A stretch of 10,704 nucleotides of DNA from Candidatus Atribacteria bacterium (GCA_004525685.1 SPBW01000063.1:1-10704), one strand, 5' to 3'; shown: positions 1-7,210, counted from the first letter of the stretch. The notes: generated by a model from the letters alone, not told the origin. Numbers and translations: made by a program.

Positions 1-59
1 ACGGCGCTGCGCGGATGTCGACAGGCGGGGCGGCCGGGCGCCGGCGGAAGGTGATCTGA
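1..59 (+). other. possible 3' tail of an upstream gene
   Basis: These bases are about 77% GC, well above the rest of the window. Two forward frames stay open from the window edge and stop just before the next gene: frame 1 at the TGA 52-54 (ending ...PGAGGR) and frame 3 at the TGA 57-59 (ending ...RRRKVI). Either could be the last residues of an upstream CDS lying against the gene at 61. The stretch is too short to identify a protein or choose a frame. Confidence 0.2.
48..56 (+). promoter_or_regulatory. ribosome binding site of the 61-507 gene
   Basis: AAGGTGATC closely matches the 16S anti-Shine-Dalgarno complement (AAGGAGGTGATC without the central AGG) and ends 4 bases before ATG 61. It supports that start. 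Confidence 0.55.
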
Positions 60-60
60 C

Positions 61-507
61 ATGCGGCTCTGGACCGTACATCCCAAGTATCTCGATGCAA
101 AGGGCCTGGTGGCCCTGTGGCGTGAAGGATTGCTGGCGAAGGCGGTCTTGGAAGGCAGGACCCTAGGCTACCGAAACCACCCGCAGTTGGTCCGGTTCCG
201 TGGACACAAGCAGCCGGCGACGGTTCTGTGTGAGTACTTGCGCGGTGTGCTGGCCGAATCGCAGACACGAGGCTATCGCTTTGACGGCACGAAACTTCCA
301 ACACGGCCTCATGCTGTCGAGCCCATCGAGGAAACTCGAGGGCAGTTGGAATACGAGTGGCGGCACTTGATGGCCAATCTCAGTGTTCGTGACCCGGAAC
401 GTCATTGTCGGCTGGCCGGCATCGAGAGCCCAGAGCCGAACCCCCTCTTCACGATCGTTCCCGGCGGCGTCAGGGAGTGGGAGAAGGTCTCCAGCCTCGG
501 CGAGTGA
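61..507 (+). CDS. pyrimidine-dimer DNA glycosylase (T4 endonuclease V-like) family protein
   Basis: This 148-residue protein opens with MRLWTVHPKYLD and continues GLVALWREGLLAKAVL and YRNHPQLVRF, which I recognise as the bacterial branch of the pyrimidine-dimer glycosylase family (Pyr_excise). T4 endonuclease V flips out UV-induced pyrimidine dimers and cleaves the glycosidic bond and backbone. The R21-E22 pair in WREG lines up by eye with R22-E23 of T4 endonuclease V, where E23 is catalytic. The T4 nucleophile, the amino group of Thr2, has no counterpart here because residue 2 is Arg. The lyase chemistry may therefore differ, and the function should be read as family-level only. The protein has no signal peptide or membrane segment, so it is cytoplasmic. 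Length fits the small bacterial members. The next gene converges on it, and the 102-bp gap between them shows no convincing terminator. Confidence 0.75.
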   Translation: MRLWTVHPKYLDAKGLVALWREGLLAKAVLEGRTLGYRNHPQLVRFRGHKQPATVLCEYLRGVLAESQTRGYRFDGTKLPTRPHAVEPIEETRGQLEYEWRHLMANLSVRDPERHCRLAGIESPEPNPLFTIVPGGVREWEKVSSLGE

Positions 508-609
508 ATGCGAGGATCCTGCCCGATGGTTCGCATCTTTGAAGCCTGACGGGCGAGGGTGACGTTCTGCAATGGGGGATGGACGAGCGCCCCAGCCGCG
601 CTGTCGGCC

Positions 610-2223
610 CTAGCCGTTAACGGCCAACCAGCGCATGGCAGCGTTCATGCCGTCGAGGGCAGAGCTGACGATGCCGCCTGTGTATCCTGATCCTTCTCCC
701 AATGGGAATAGTCCTCGCACTCCGACAGATTCCCATGTCGAAGGGTCACGGATGATCCGAACGGGACTTGAGCTGCGCGTCTCCGCTGCATAGACGAGGA
801 CTTCTTCTGGCTTTACGCCATTGAGTTCGCGGAGCATGCGGGGAATGGCGCGGCGGAGAACTTCGACGACGACGGGGGGAAGCAGCGGTTCAAGGTTGGC
901 AGGCACGGCTCGCGTGCAGGAACGCTCTGCAGGAATATCTGTCGGATCAGTGCCTTCGAGAAACTCGGCTAGACGCTGCGCAGGGAGACTGTAGTCTGAG
1001 CCTCCTGCCTCGAAGGTTGCTTTCTCAAACGTCTCCTGGAATGCGATACCGCCAAGGGCTGGGTGACGGCCATCAATCTGAGGGAAGTCGTTCTGTCCAA
1101 CGGGTACGATGAATCCGGCATTACCGAATGGCTTGGCTCGGCCTGAGAAACTCATGCCATTGGTCGTCAGCATGCCCTCTGACGATGCGCAGGCCATCAC
1201 GAGGCCTCCCGGACACATGCAAAAGCTGTAGCAGCCTCGATTGTCGGGGCCTCCCTTCCACGTCACTCGGAAGCTGGCGCTGCCCAAAGGAGATTCGAGC
1301 GACCAGCGTCCATATTGCGACCAGTCGATTCGCCGCTGGGGTAATTCCAGACGGACGCCAACGGCGAATGGTTTGGCTTCCAGCGGTACGTCAATGTCGG
1401 CCAGCATGCGATAGACGTCACGGGCACTGTGCCCAGTGGCGAGGAAACAGGCATCTGTACGATGCTCGGTCCCTGAGACGACGGCACCGCGTAGCGTGCC
1501 ATCCTCAATCAGAAGGTCGTCGAGCCTGGTGTTGAATGCGACGTCGCCGCCTGCGTCGATCACGCGCTGGCGCAGTGCGGGAATAACGGTTCCGAGAACG
1601 TCGCTTCCGATGTGAGGTTCCGCGTCGATGAGGATGTCAGGCGATGCACCGCAATCGACGAGGATTTGAAAGAAGTGGCGAATGGATGCGCGATCCTTGG
1701 ATCGCGCTGTCAGTTTTCCGTCAGAGAAGAGGCCTGCACCGCCCTCACCAAAAAGGACGTTGCTTTCCGAATCAAGAAGGGCGTGCCGCCAGAAGGTTTC
1801 CACTTGGGGGGTGCGCTCTTGCGTCGAGGCACCACGCTCCACCAAAAGAGGTCGATATCCGGCTTCTGCCAGCGTCAGTGCGGCCATCAATCCAGCTGGC
1901 CCTGCACCGACGATGATGGGACGTTCTCTTGCGGGGCGCGATGCTGTGATTGCCGGACGAGGTTGTCTCACCTCAACCACGTCGATCTGTCCCGGGGACA
2001 GAGCAGGATGCGTCTCGCCCGCATAGTCGACGTCTGCAGACAGTACGTATAGCGGTGGGCGATCCTTCTTGCGAGCATCAACAGACCGGCGCAGGACCTC
2101 AACATTGCAGAGGTTCTCTGCGGGCGTGGCTAATCGCCGTGCGATCGCCTGCACGACGTCCTCGGGCGTGTACTCAAGTTTCAGAATGATCTGGTTTACG
2201 CGAAGTCTCATCACAGGTGCCAT
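610..2223 (-). CDS. FAD-dependent dehydrogenase (COG2509-type flavoprotein)
   Basis: A 537-residue flavoprotein. Residues about 5-90 form a small alpha/beta N-terminal domain (RVNQIILKLEYTPED...), typical of this family. Residues 103-131 form the FAD Rossmann motif: IIVGAGPAG with the acidic end ERG at 129-131. FGEGGAGLFSDGKL at about 158-171 and the later CMCPGGLV and NGMSFSGR segments are family hallmarks. The C-terminus has GLFPLGEGSGYTGGI, the second FAD-contacting motif. The family is widespread in anaerobes and generally uncharacterised; substrate and electron partner are unknown. No signal peptide or membrane helix is seen, so it should be cytosolic. The start is uncertain: ATG 2223 and the in-frame ATG 2211 (MRLRVNQ...) are both possible and neither has a clear Shine-Dalgarno sequence. 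It is transcribed away from the glycyl radical operon, so a functional link is not shown. The ORF is intact. Confidence 0.85.
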   Translation of the reverse strand: MAPVMRLRVNQIILKLEYTPEDVVQAIARRLATPAENLCNVEVLRRSVDARKKDRPPLYVLSADVDYAGETHPALSPGQIDVVEVRQPRPAITASRPARERPIIVGAGPAGLMAALTLAEAGYRPLLVERGASTQERTPQVETFWRHALLDSESNVLFGEGGAGLFSDGKLTARSKDRASIRHFFQILVDCGASPDILIDAEPHIGSDVLGTVIPALRQRVIDAGGDVAFNTRLDDLLIEDGTLRGAVVSGTEHRTDACFLATGHSARDVYRMLADIDVPLEAKPFAVGVRLELPQRRIDWSQYGRWSLESPLGSASFRVTWKGGPDNRGCYSFCMCPGGLVMACASSEGMLTTNGMSFSGRAKPFGNAGFIVPVGQNDFPQIDGRHPALGGIAFQETFEKATFEAGGSDYSLPAQRLAEFLEGTDPTDIPAERSCTRAVPANLEPLLPPVVVEVLRRAIPRMLRELNGVKPEEVLVYAAETRSSSPVRIIRDPSTWESVGVRGLFPLGEGSGYTGGIVSSALDGMNAAMRWLAVNG

Positions 2224-2246
2224 CCAGCAGAACAGAGGTTTGTCCC

Positions 2247-2252
2247 ATTGTA
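2247..2252 (-). promoter_or_regulatory. candidate -10 box of the FAD dehydrogenase gene
   Basis: On the minus strand this reads TACAAT, one mismatch from TATAAT, about 25 bases before ATG 2223. No good -35 hexamer lies 16-18 bases upstream, so the call is weak. Confidence 0.2.
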
Positions 2253-2325
2253 CCTAAGAAGTAGCGGCAAGTACCGCCCTGCCAAACCATCCATGGGTAT
2301 GGGTGTCAACCGAATCGTGGTCCGC

Positions 2326-2402
2326 ATCTTCTGACAGCAGCCTCAGACGTTGCGCAATCTGTCCGGAGTGCTGATCAAGCGCCATATCTTCTGACAGCAG
2401 CC
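2326..2402. repeat. 17-bp direct repeat, two copies 60 bp apart
   Basis: ATCTTCTGACAGCAGCC occurs exactly at 2326-2342 and again at 2386-2402. The flanking bases differ, so this is not one long tandem duplication. The repeat lies between the divergent FAD dehydrogenase gene and the operon. It could be a pair of protein-binding sites or the trace of an old duplication; the sequence does not decide. Confidence 0.55.
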
Positions 2403-2599
2403 ACGACTTGGCCAAGGTCTAGAAACCTGCCCATTACGGCTGCACACCCAAGCGAAGGGGATCGGACTTGCGAATCCGACCGACGAGGGGGTGATTCCGC
2501 CCTTGTAGAACGATCTGCGCGCGCAGGCCTCTTTGATTTCATGCCCCCCTCGTGATGCAGTAGCTTCTGGCGTGAGGACACGTCAGAGCTTGCGCAATC
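2343..2599. repeat. imperfect repeat pair with TTGCGCAATC core
   Basis: TCAGACGTTGCGCAATC at 2343-2359 and TCAGAGCTTGCGCAATC at 2583-2599 match at 15 of 17 positions. Both contain the 8-bp palindrome TTGCGCAA. The first copy directly follows one copy of the 17-bp repeat. These may be regulator sites, but only two copies are seen. Confidence 0.35.
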
Positions 2600-2703
2600 G
2601 AAGCTGAACAGGCTGCAGTGAAGCCTAGAGTATCGTCGGAGCTACGAAACCCCTTTCGAGCATGAAAGGAGCGGGCAATGGCAGTAGTCCGGCGAAGACG
2701 TAG

Positions 2704-2709
2704 TATGAT
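2704..2709 (+). promoter_or_regulatory. candidate -10 box of the glycyl radical operon
   Basis: TATGAT is one mismatch from TATAAT and lies 27 bases upstream of a perfect inverted repeat and 68 bases before ATG 2777. No good -35 hexamer is found at 2680-2687. A GG-N10-GC pattern at 2680-2693 (starting TGGCA at 2679) loosely resembles a sigma-54 site, but its -12 element is poor. The promoter class is undecided. Confidence 0.3.
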
Positions 2710-2735
2710 ATGCTCATCAACCGGCAAATGGGGGG

Positions 2736-2761
2736 TAACAAGAGGTATAAGCCTCTTGTTA
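2736..2761. promoter_or_regulatory. perfect 10-bp inverted repeat, probable operator or leader hairpin
   Basis: TAACAAGAGG at 2736-2745 is the exact reverse complement of CCTCTTGTTA at 2752-2761, separated by TATAAG; a T-G wobble could extend the RNA stem to 11 pairs. It sits between the candidate -10 box and the Shine-Dalgarno of the first operon gene. No T-run follows, so it is not a normal rho-independent terminator. The position suits a repressor operator. In RNA it would be a hairpin ending 5 bases before the GGAGG, which could affect translation or mRNA stability. Confidence 0.6.
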
Positions 2762-2766
2762 AAGTT

Positions 2767-2771
2767 GGAGG
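2767..2771 (+). promoter_or_regulatory. ribosome binding site deciding the phosphoesterase start
   Basis: GGAGG lies 5 bases before ATG 2777. A competing in-frame ATG at 2678 also has a good site (AAAGGAG at 2665-2671), but starting there would add 33 residues unlike the family and would place the inverted repeat and candidate -10 box inside the coding region. Confidence 0.7.
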
Positions 2772-2776
2772 GAAAC

Positions 2777-4126
2777 ATGAGGCTGGCAGTGATATCGGAC
2801 GTCCACTTGGGTGATCCCGATTCCTCTATGGCGGGTCGATCATCGTCATCCGAGAATGTCATGGGACATGGCTATGATCTGTTCCAGAAATCGATTCACG
2901 ATCAATTCCGGGGCGAGCCACTCGATTATCTTGTGCTGCTGGGAGATATTCTCGACTTCTCTATCGAGCACTACAGCTTGGTCTATGAGATCGGGCGCGC
3001 ATGGTTTGGGCGCATGATCGAAGATAAGATTCTGCGCCGACGGCCTTCAACAGGGGATGAGTCAAGATGCGGTCCCATCATCTACATCTCCGGAAATCAT
3101 GATGTAGACATGTGGCACACCGTGGAATACCAAGTCAGCATCATTCGGCGATTAAGCAGTGGCGAAAAAGCCGAGAAGTTCCGTATGTCCGTGCCCACCA
3201 TCATCCATGAACGCCCTGATAAGGGCGTCTGCGATGTCTATCTGCACGGCGTGAACAACATCGTCGACCGCAGGTACGGCGGACTGTTTCTGGACTTCAT
3301 CACGTCCCCACCCACTGACTTCTATTTCGGTTATCCCAATCTGTACTTCGTTTCGGAGGGGGAGACGGTCATGATGACGCATGGCCAGTACTTCAACTTC
3401 TTCTGGTCCTTCCTTGGGCAATGGGCCGTGAAGATCGTTGGGGATGATCTGAAGCTTAGTCGGCGTGGTCAACTCGATCTGGTGGAGATGGTGGGCATCA
3501 ATTGTCCCACCAGCCAACTCAGCTGCTCGGCGATCGGGCAGGCCGGGCCTCTGACAGACGTCATCCGCAAGCTGGAACACGACATCAAAGCGCACCAGAT
3601 GGGGGACGTCAATCGGTACTTGGATCGACTTCTTGATGAGCTTCTCTCGACATTGAATTCGGGCCTGCTCCGCATCCCCGGCGCGAAGTGGGGCATTCAC
3701 CTGGTGATCAAATCGATCCTCAAGCGGCTCCTTGGCAAGACGAAATCTGCTCGTGACTACCAAACCTATCTTGATGATCGCGATGTCAAGGAGAACTTCG
3801 ACGAGTTTTACAAGGCAACGATTCGCGAGATCGAGGACGTACAACAGGATTATCCCTTCGAAATCCCCTATCCCAGTCGAATGATCTTCGGCCATACACA
3901 CCAGCCCGTCTCGTGGCATGGACCTGGAGATATCGCAGTACCCGGATGCTCACGCGCAGCTGCTGGGAGACTGCTCGTGAGCAACACAGGCGGATGGCTC
4001 TGTCACAAGGACAAGCAAGGGCCAGGGGCCGAGATCTTCTACTACGAAACGGGGAAGGGATTCACGTCCAAGCGAATCCACTACGAGCCTGGCGGCCAGC
4101 CGATTCAAGGAGGCACGAATGAGTAG
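2777..4126 (+). CDS. calcineurin-like metallophosphoesterase
   Basis: The 449-residue protein carries the full set of dinuclear-metal phosphoesterase motifs: D8-x-H10 in ISDVHLGD, G56-D57 in LLGDILD, G106-N107-H108-D109, H202 in MMTHG, and G372-H373-T374-H375. It should hydrolyse a phosphomono- or diester with two bound metal ions. About 170 residues separate the MTHG and GHTH motifs. This insert is rich in helix and hydrophobic residues (YFNFFWSFLGQWAV, then a basic stretch around IKSILKRLLGKTK), which could form a lid or a membrane-surface contact. LpxH-type enzymes of the same superfamily act on lipid substrates and also carry an insert, but I cannot show homology at that level. No signal peptide. 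It overlaps the next gene by 8 bp, so a role in supplying or processing the glycyl radical enzyme's substrate is plausible. The substrate is unknown. Confidence 0.85.
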   Translation: MRLAVISDVHLGDPDSSMAGRSSSSENVMGHGYDLFQKSIHDQFRGEPLDYLVLLGDILDFSIEHYSLVYEIGRAWFGRMIEDKILRRRPSTGDESRCGPIIYISGNHDVDMWHTVEYQVSIIRRLSSGEKAEKFRMSVPTIIHERPDKGVCDVYLHGVNNIVDRRYGGLFLDFITSPPTDFYFGYPNLYFVSEGETVMMTHGQYFNFFWSFLGQWAVKIVGDDLKLSRRGQLDLVEMVGINCPTSQLSCSAIGQAGPLTDVIRKLEHDIKAHQMGDVNRYLDRLLDELLSTLNSGLLRIPGAKWGIHLVIKSILKRLLGKTKSARDYQTYLDDRDVKENFDEFYKATIREIEDVQQDYPFEIPYPSRMIFGHTHQPVSWHGPGDIAVPGCSRAAAGRLLVSNTGGWLCHKDKQGPGAEIFYYETGKGFTSKRIHYEPGGQPIQGGTNE

Positions 4127-6698
4127 GATGCTTCTTGCACCTGACGCAGCACTTGAGGCGCTGTCAAAGCGATCGCTAGAAGAGTCGCCGCGCCTGCACC
4201 GTCTCAAAACAGGGTATCTAGACATCATCGAGCGAAGAAACGGGAAGGGTGTGGAGGTGTGCGTCGAACGAGCACTCCTGATCACGAAATCGATGAGGGC
4301 GCCTGAGAATGCTCGGGATCCGATGGTGATTCGCCGTGCCAAGGCGATCAATGACTACTTGTCAAACCGGGAAATCCACTTCCACGATGACAATCTCCTA
4401 GCAGGTGCGACGACATCCAAGGAGATGGGCGCACCCGTCTATCCAGAGTTTCTTGGGATGAGCATCTGGCCTGAACTGGATCAGATTAGCACCAGAACGT
4501 CCAATCCCCAGAAGCTGTCCGCAGAGGATGCCATGGCCCTGAATCTCGAGGTCTTCCCCTACTGGATGGACAAGACCGTGCTTGAGCGAACGAGGACGAG
4601 GTTGACACAGGAGTCATCTGACACATTGCTTGCGCTAGATCTGATGGAGCGGGTGTCCTTCTTCATCAACGGAGGCGGGGCTGTGATCTCTCACACCGTG
4701 CCCTATTTCCAAGACGTCCTCAAACATGGTCTGCTCAAGATGATCGACGAGGCGACGCGCATGGAGCACGCTGCAAGTGGCGCGGTCTCGCCGGACGCGG
4801 CGGCCAAAGCTCACTTCTATCGTGCAATGCAGATCTCCATGCATGGCATTCTTGCCTATGCCAACAATCTGAGGGACAAAGCGGACCGGCTGGGTTTGGA
4901 AACGATGCGCGACGTGCTCACGCAAGTGCCTGCACACCCGGCAACGAGCTTCCATCAAGCAGTCAACGCTCTCTGGCTCTGCCATGTGGCTATCCTCGCC
5001 GAGAACGTGAACATGGCGATGAGCCCGGGACGATTGGACCAGATCCTTTACCCCTACTACTGCATGGATGCTGAGAAGTGCACGACGCACGAAAGTAAAC
5101 AGCAGTTGATCGATCGCGCATTGGAGTTGATCGGATGCTTGTGGTTCAAGATCGCCGACAACACCAATCTCGTTCCCGAAAGCGCAGAGAAGATGTTCGG
5201 AGGGGCGGGCTCGGTGCCCGCCGTCACAGTGGGAGGGATTGATCGTCAGGAAGAGGATGCTGTCAACGATCTGACCTATCTGATGCTCAAGGCGACACAG
5301 ATGCTGAGCATCCGAGATCCCAACGTGAATGCCCGCCTCCATTTGGACAAGAATCCGCCGGAGTATCAGGAGTGGATTGCCCAAACCATCCTCAAGACGC
5401 GTGCCATTCCAGCCGTGTACAACGACGAGGTCGTCATCGCCTCTCTCGTTGGACAGAAGATCAAGCTGGAAGATGCTCGCGACTACGCCATTGTCGGATG
5501 CGTCGAGCCGACAACGTCTGGGCAGTCCTTCGCCGAAACCTCAGCCATCCTATTGAACCTGACCGCTGCGATGGACATGACCTTGAACGAAGGCAATCGC
5601 CCGCCTCTTGAACTGGAAGGGCACAATCCGATCAACCCGCACTTCATCAGTCTGGAAGGCATCGACACGTTTGAGGAATTCCTGGCTGCGTTCAGACTGC
5701 AACTAGAGTTCTTGGTCGACCAGTCTGTGTCACTGGCCAACGCCCTAGGCGAATCGCATCGCGACTGGCTTCCGTCACCGCTTCTGTCGTGCTTCTTCTG
5801 TGGGCCGATGACTCATGGCAAGGACCTGACAGATGGAGGTGCCACATACAATTCGTCAGGAGCGACGCATGTCGGATTTGCCGATGTGTGCGACTCTCTC
5901 AATGCCATTGAGTGGCTGGCAACGCGGTATGACGAAGATGAAGACAGAGACGAGAATCCGTTTGAAGTGATGCGAGATGCCGTAGCCCATGACTTCGAGG
6001 GATACGAGGAGCTTCGGCAGCTTATCCTAGCTCAGGCTCCCAAGTTTGGATCGCTGAGCTCGAATGGACATGGCAACATCGCGCAGCGAAACGCACAGTG
6101 GCTCATTACCCTGCTCTTTGATCTGTATCAGCACAAGGACAACGCGCGTGGCGGCGTCTATAGACCTGCGTTCTGGACGATGACCAATCATGCTGGGTTG
6201 GGACAAGTCGGCCGAGCGCTCCCCAGCGGTCGAAAAGCCAAGCAGGTGTTCTCTAGCGGCATTACTCCTGTGTCACAAAGCGCCAAAGACCTATTGGCAG
6301 CCTACAACGCCGTCGGGGGCCTATGTCGACTGGATCATGAGGTAGGCAGCGTGAAGTATCCCATTCCAGGCGGGATCGCGTTGAACATGAAGTACACACC
6401 CTTCTTCCACAGCCTAGATAACCCTCACTACGTCAAGGGCTTCAGAGATCTCATCACGGGGTACTTCGGTGCTGGCGGGATGCAGGTGCAATTCACCGTC
6501 CAGGACTACGGAACGCTTCTTGAGGCAAAAGAGCATCCAGAGCGGTTCCCCGACCTCATCGTGCGCGTATCTGGGTACTCGGCGTATTTCAAGGATCTGA
6601 ATGAGGCGATGCAGAATGAGTTGATTACGCGAAGCCAATACGACCTGTTCGCACGCAAGGCCGTGCTACTCAATCAAACCAAGGGAGAGTCATCATGA
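4119..6698 (+). CDS. glycyl radical enzyme of the PFL/dehydratase (C-X lyase) superfamily
   Basis: The 859-residue protein has both signatures of the family: the active-site loop IVGCVEP with thiyl cysteine C461 and E463, and the C-terminal RVSGYSAYF with the radical glycine G819. Other recognisable blocks are RRAKAINDYL, the LEVFPYW region, MSPGRLDQILYPYY and SSNGHGNIAQRN. The Cys-x-Glu arrangement is that of eliminating enzymes such as glycerol/propanediol dehydratases and choline or isethionate lyases, and of arylacetate decarboxylases; pyruvate formate-lyase itself has adjacent cysteines. The residue after HTVP at 192-195 is Tyr. There is no N-terminal extension that would suggest targeting to a microcompartment, and no shell genes are present. 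The start is fixed by AAGGAGG at 4107-4113, 5 bases upstream. Its activase is the last gene of the operon. Substrate unassigned; an aldehyde product is inferred from the adjacent AOR-family gene. Confidence 0.93.
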   Translation: MSRMLLAPDAALEALSKRSLEESPRLHRLKTGYLDIIERRNGKGVEVCVERALLITKSMRAPENARDPMVIRRAKAINDYLSNREIHFHDDNLLAGATTSKEMGAPVYPEFLGMSIWPELDQISTRTSNPQKLSAEDAMALNLEVFPYWMDKTVLERTRTRLTQESSDTLLALDLMERVSFFINGGGAVISHTVPYFQDVLKHGLLKMIDEATRMEHAASGAVSPDAAAKAHFYRAMQISMHGILAYANNLRDKADRLGLETMRDVLTQVPAHPATSFHQAVNALWLCHVAILAENVNMAMSPGRLDQILYPYYCMDAEKCTTHESKQQLIDRALELIGCLWFKIADNTNLVPESAEKMFGGAGSVPAVTVGGIDRQEEDAVNDLTYLMLKATQMLSIRDPNVNARLHLDKNPPEYQEWIAQTILKTRAIPAVYNDEVVIASLVGQKIKLEDARDYAIVGCVEPTTSGQSFAETSAILLNLTAAMDMTLNEGNRPPLELEGHNPINPHFISLEGIDTFEEFLAAFRLQLEFLVDQSVSLANALGESHRDWLPSPLLSCFFCGPMTHGKDLTDGGATYNSSGATHVGFADVCDSLNAIEWLATRYDEDEDRDENPFEVMRDAVAHDFEGYEELRQLILAQAPKFGSLSSNGHGNIAQRNAQWLITLLFDLYQHKDNARGGVYRPAFWTMTNHAGLGQVGRALPSGRKAKQVFSSGITPVSQSAKDLLAAYNAVGGLCRLDHEVGSVKYPIPGGIALNMKYTPFFHSLDNPHYVKGFRDLITGYFGAGGMQVQFTVQDYGTLLEAKEHPERFPDLIVRVSGYSAYFKDLNEAMQNELITRSQYDLFARKAVLLNQTKGESS

Positions 6699-7195
6699 TG
6701 ACTGGGCCGACGACGGCGGTTCGAAAGGTTCGGCTGGGGTGGAGTGTCAGACGGCTCATTGCTCAGATCGAGAATGAGCTGTCCGACGATTTTCTAATCC
6801 TGCTACTCGATGCGATGCGGCTGGCGCTGGCTATTGATCCTGCGTATCACCGAAATATCGAGTATGGGGGCGACGTCTTCAACGCCACCTACGTATTCAA
6901 GAGCAAAGACGGAGGCGTGAAGGTTACGGCTCGATTCGAGCCGGTTCGCATTCTGTTGTTCAAACGCCAGAGATTGCGAGTACGCAAAGGCGCGGCAAAG
7001 ACATTCGATGTGGAGATCACGTTCCTTAATGCGAAGGCGCTGTGGGAATTCCTTCTGGCAGAGGATCCCGACGTGTTCGCGTTCATTCTCGACAACAAGT
7101 TGCAGACGCAAGGCAATCTGAACTACGTGATGAAGTTCGGATACATGGCCAACCGGCTCAAGCATCTGACCAAATTGGGCACAGCAACTGCATAG
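6695..7195 (+). CDS. SCP2-like (sterol carrier protein 2 fold) small protein
   Basis: The 166-residue product looks like an SCP2-domain protein. After a helical N-terminus (about 10-45) come beta-strand-like stretches (NATYVFKSKDGGVKVTARF). Then comes the family-like C-terminal half: FDVEITFLNAKALWEFLLAE, DPDVFAFILDNKLQTQGNL and YVMKFGYMANRL, matching the usual pattern of a threshold helix followed by AF..GK...GD...A.KL. SCP2 domains form a tunnel that binds lipids or other hydrophobic ligands. It has no signal peptide, transmembrane helix or cysteine. Its ATG overlaps the stop of the glycyl radical enzyme gene in ATGA, with GGGAG at 6683-6687; an alternative ATG lies 3 bases downstream. Tight coupling suggests near-stoichiometric expression with that enzyme, perhaps as a substrate or product carrier. 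The assignment is by sequence pattern only; an accessory subunit of another fold is the alternative. Confidence 0.65.
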   Translation: MMTGPTTAVRKVRLGWSVRRLIAQIENELSDDFLILLLDAMRLALAIDPAYHRNIEYGGDVFNATYVFKSKDGGVKVTARFEPVRILLFKRQRLRVRKGAAKTFDVEITFLNAKALWEFLLAEDPDVFAFILDNKLQTQGNLNYVMKFGYMANRLKHLTKLGTATA

Positions 7196-7210
7196 AAGCA
7201 AGGAGGGAGC

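Larger units (their letters stand above)
2224..2776. other. intergenic region between divergent genes
   Basis: About 550 bp with no convincing gene. Short ORFs on both strands have unremarkable sequence and poor ribosome sites. The region holds the 17-bp direct repeat and the TTGCGCAATC pair described separately, a 12-bp GC palindrome CTGCGCGCGCAG at 2515-2526, and a short dyad at 2464-2481 (TCGGA, 8 bases, TCCGA). Its right end carries the candidate promoter and operator of the operon. No canonical rho-independent terminator is visible. Confidence 0.6.

Noticed and set aside
508..609. bidirectional terminator between the convergent genes
   Set aside because: Only a 5-bp GCCCG/CGGGC pairing with a long loop is visible, and there is no T-run on either strand.
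2454..2552. tRNA-like arrangement on the minus strand: a 7-base GAGGGGG/CCCCTTC pairing about 100 bases apart, with an inner TTCG-containing hairpin
   Set aside because: The inner loop is 8 bases and out of register with the acceptor stem, no D arm or anticodon arm can be drawn, and a CCA-like end is missing.
2679..2694. GG-N10-GC pattern resembling a sigma-54 promoter
   Set aside because: The -24 half (TGGCA) is good but the -12 half is CGGC rather than TTGC, and this spacing is common by chance in GC-rich DNA.
2736..2761. rho-independent terminator or attenuator
   Set aside because: The stem is AT-balanced and is followed by AAAG rather than a T-run; an operator or leader hairpin fits better.
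2224..2776. CRISPR array or transposon remnant suggested by the short repeats
   Set aside because: Only two copies of each repeat are present, the spacing is not unit-like, and no terminal inverted repeats, transposase fragments or target duplications are seen.
3152..3919. 255-codon minus-strand ORF inside the phosphoesterase gene
   Set aside because: It is antisense to a gene with all its catalytic motifs, and its product shows no recognisable domain; it is a shadow of codon bias.
4635..5384. 249-codon minus-strand ORF inside the glycyl radical enzyme gene
   Set aside because: It overlaps well-conserved glycyl radical enzyme sequence and its own translation is His/Val-rich without a recognisable family.
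4119..6698. bacterial microcompartment-associated glycyl radical enzyme
   Set aside because: The protein begins directly with the conserved catalytic region, and no shell, phosphotransacylase or aldehyde dehydrogenase genes are present.
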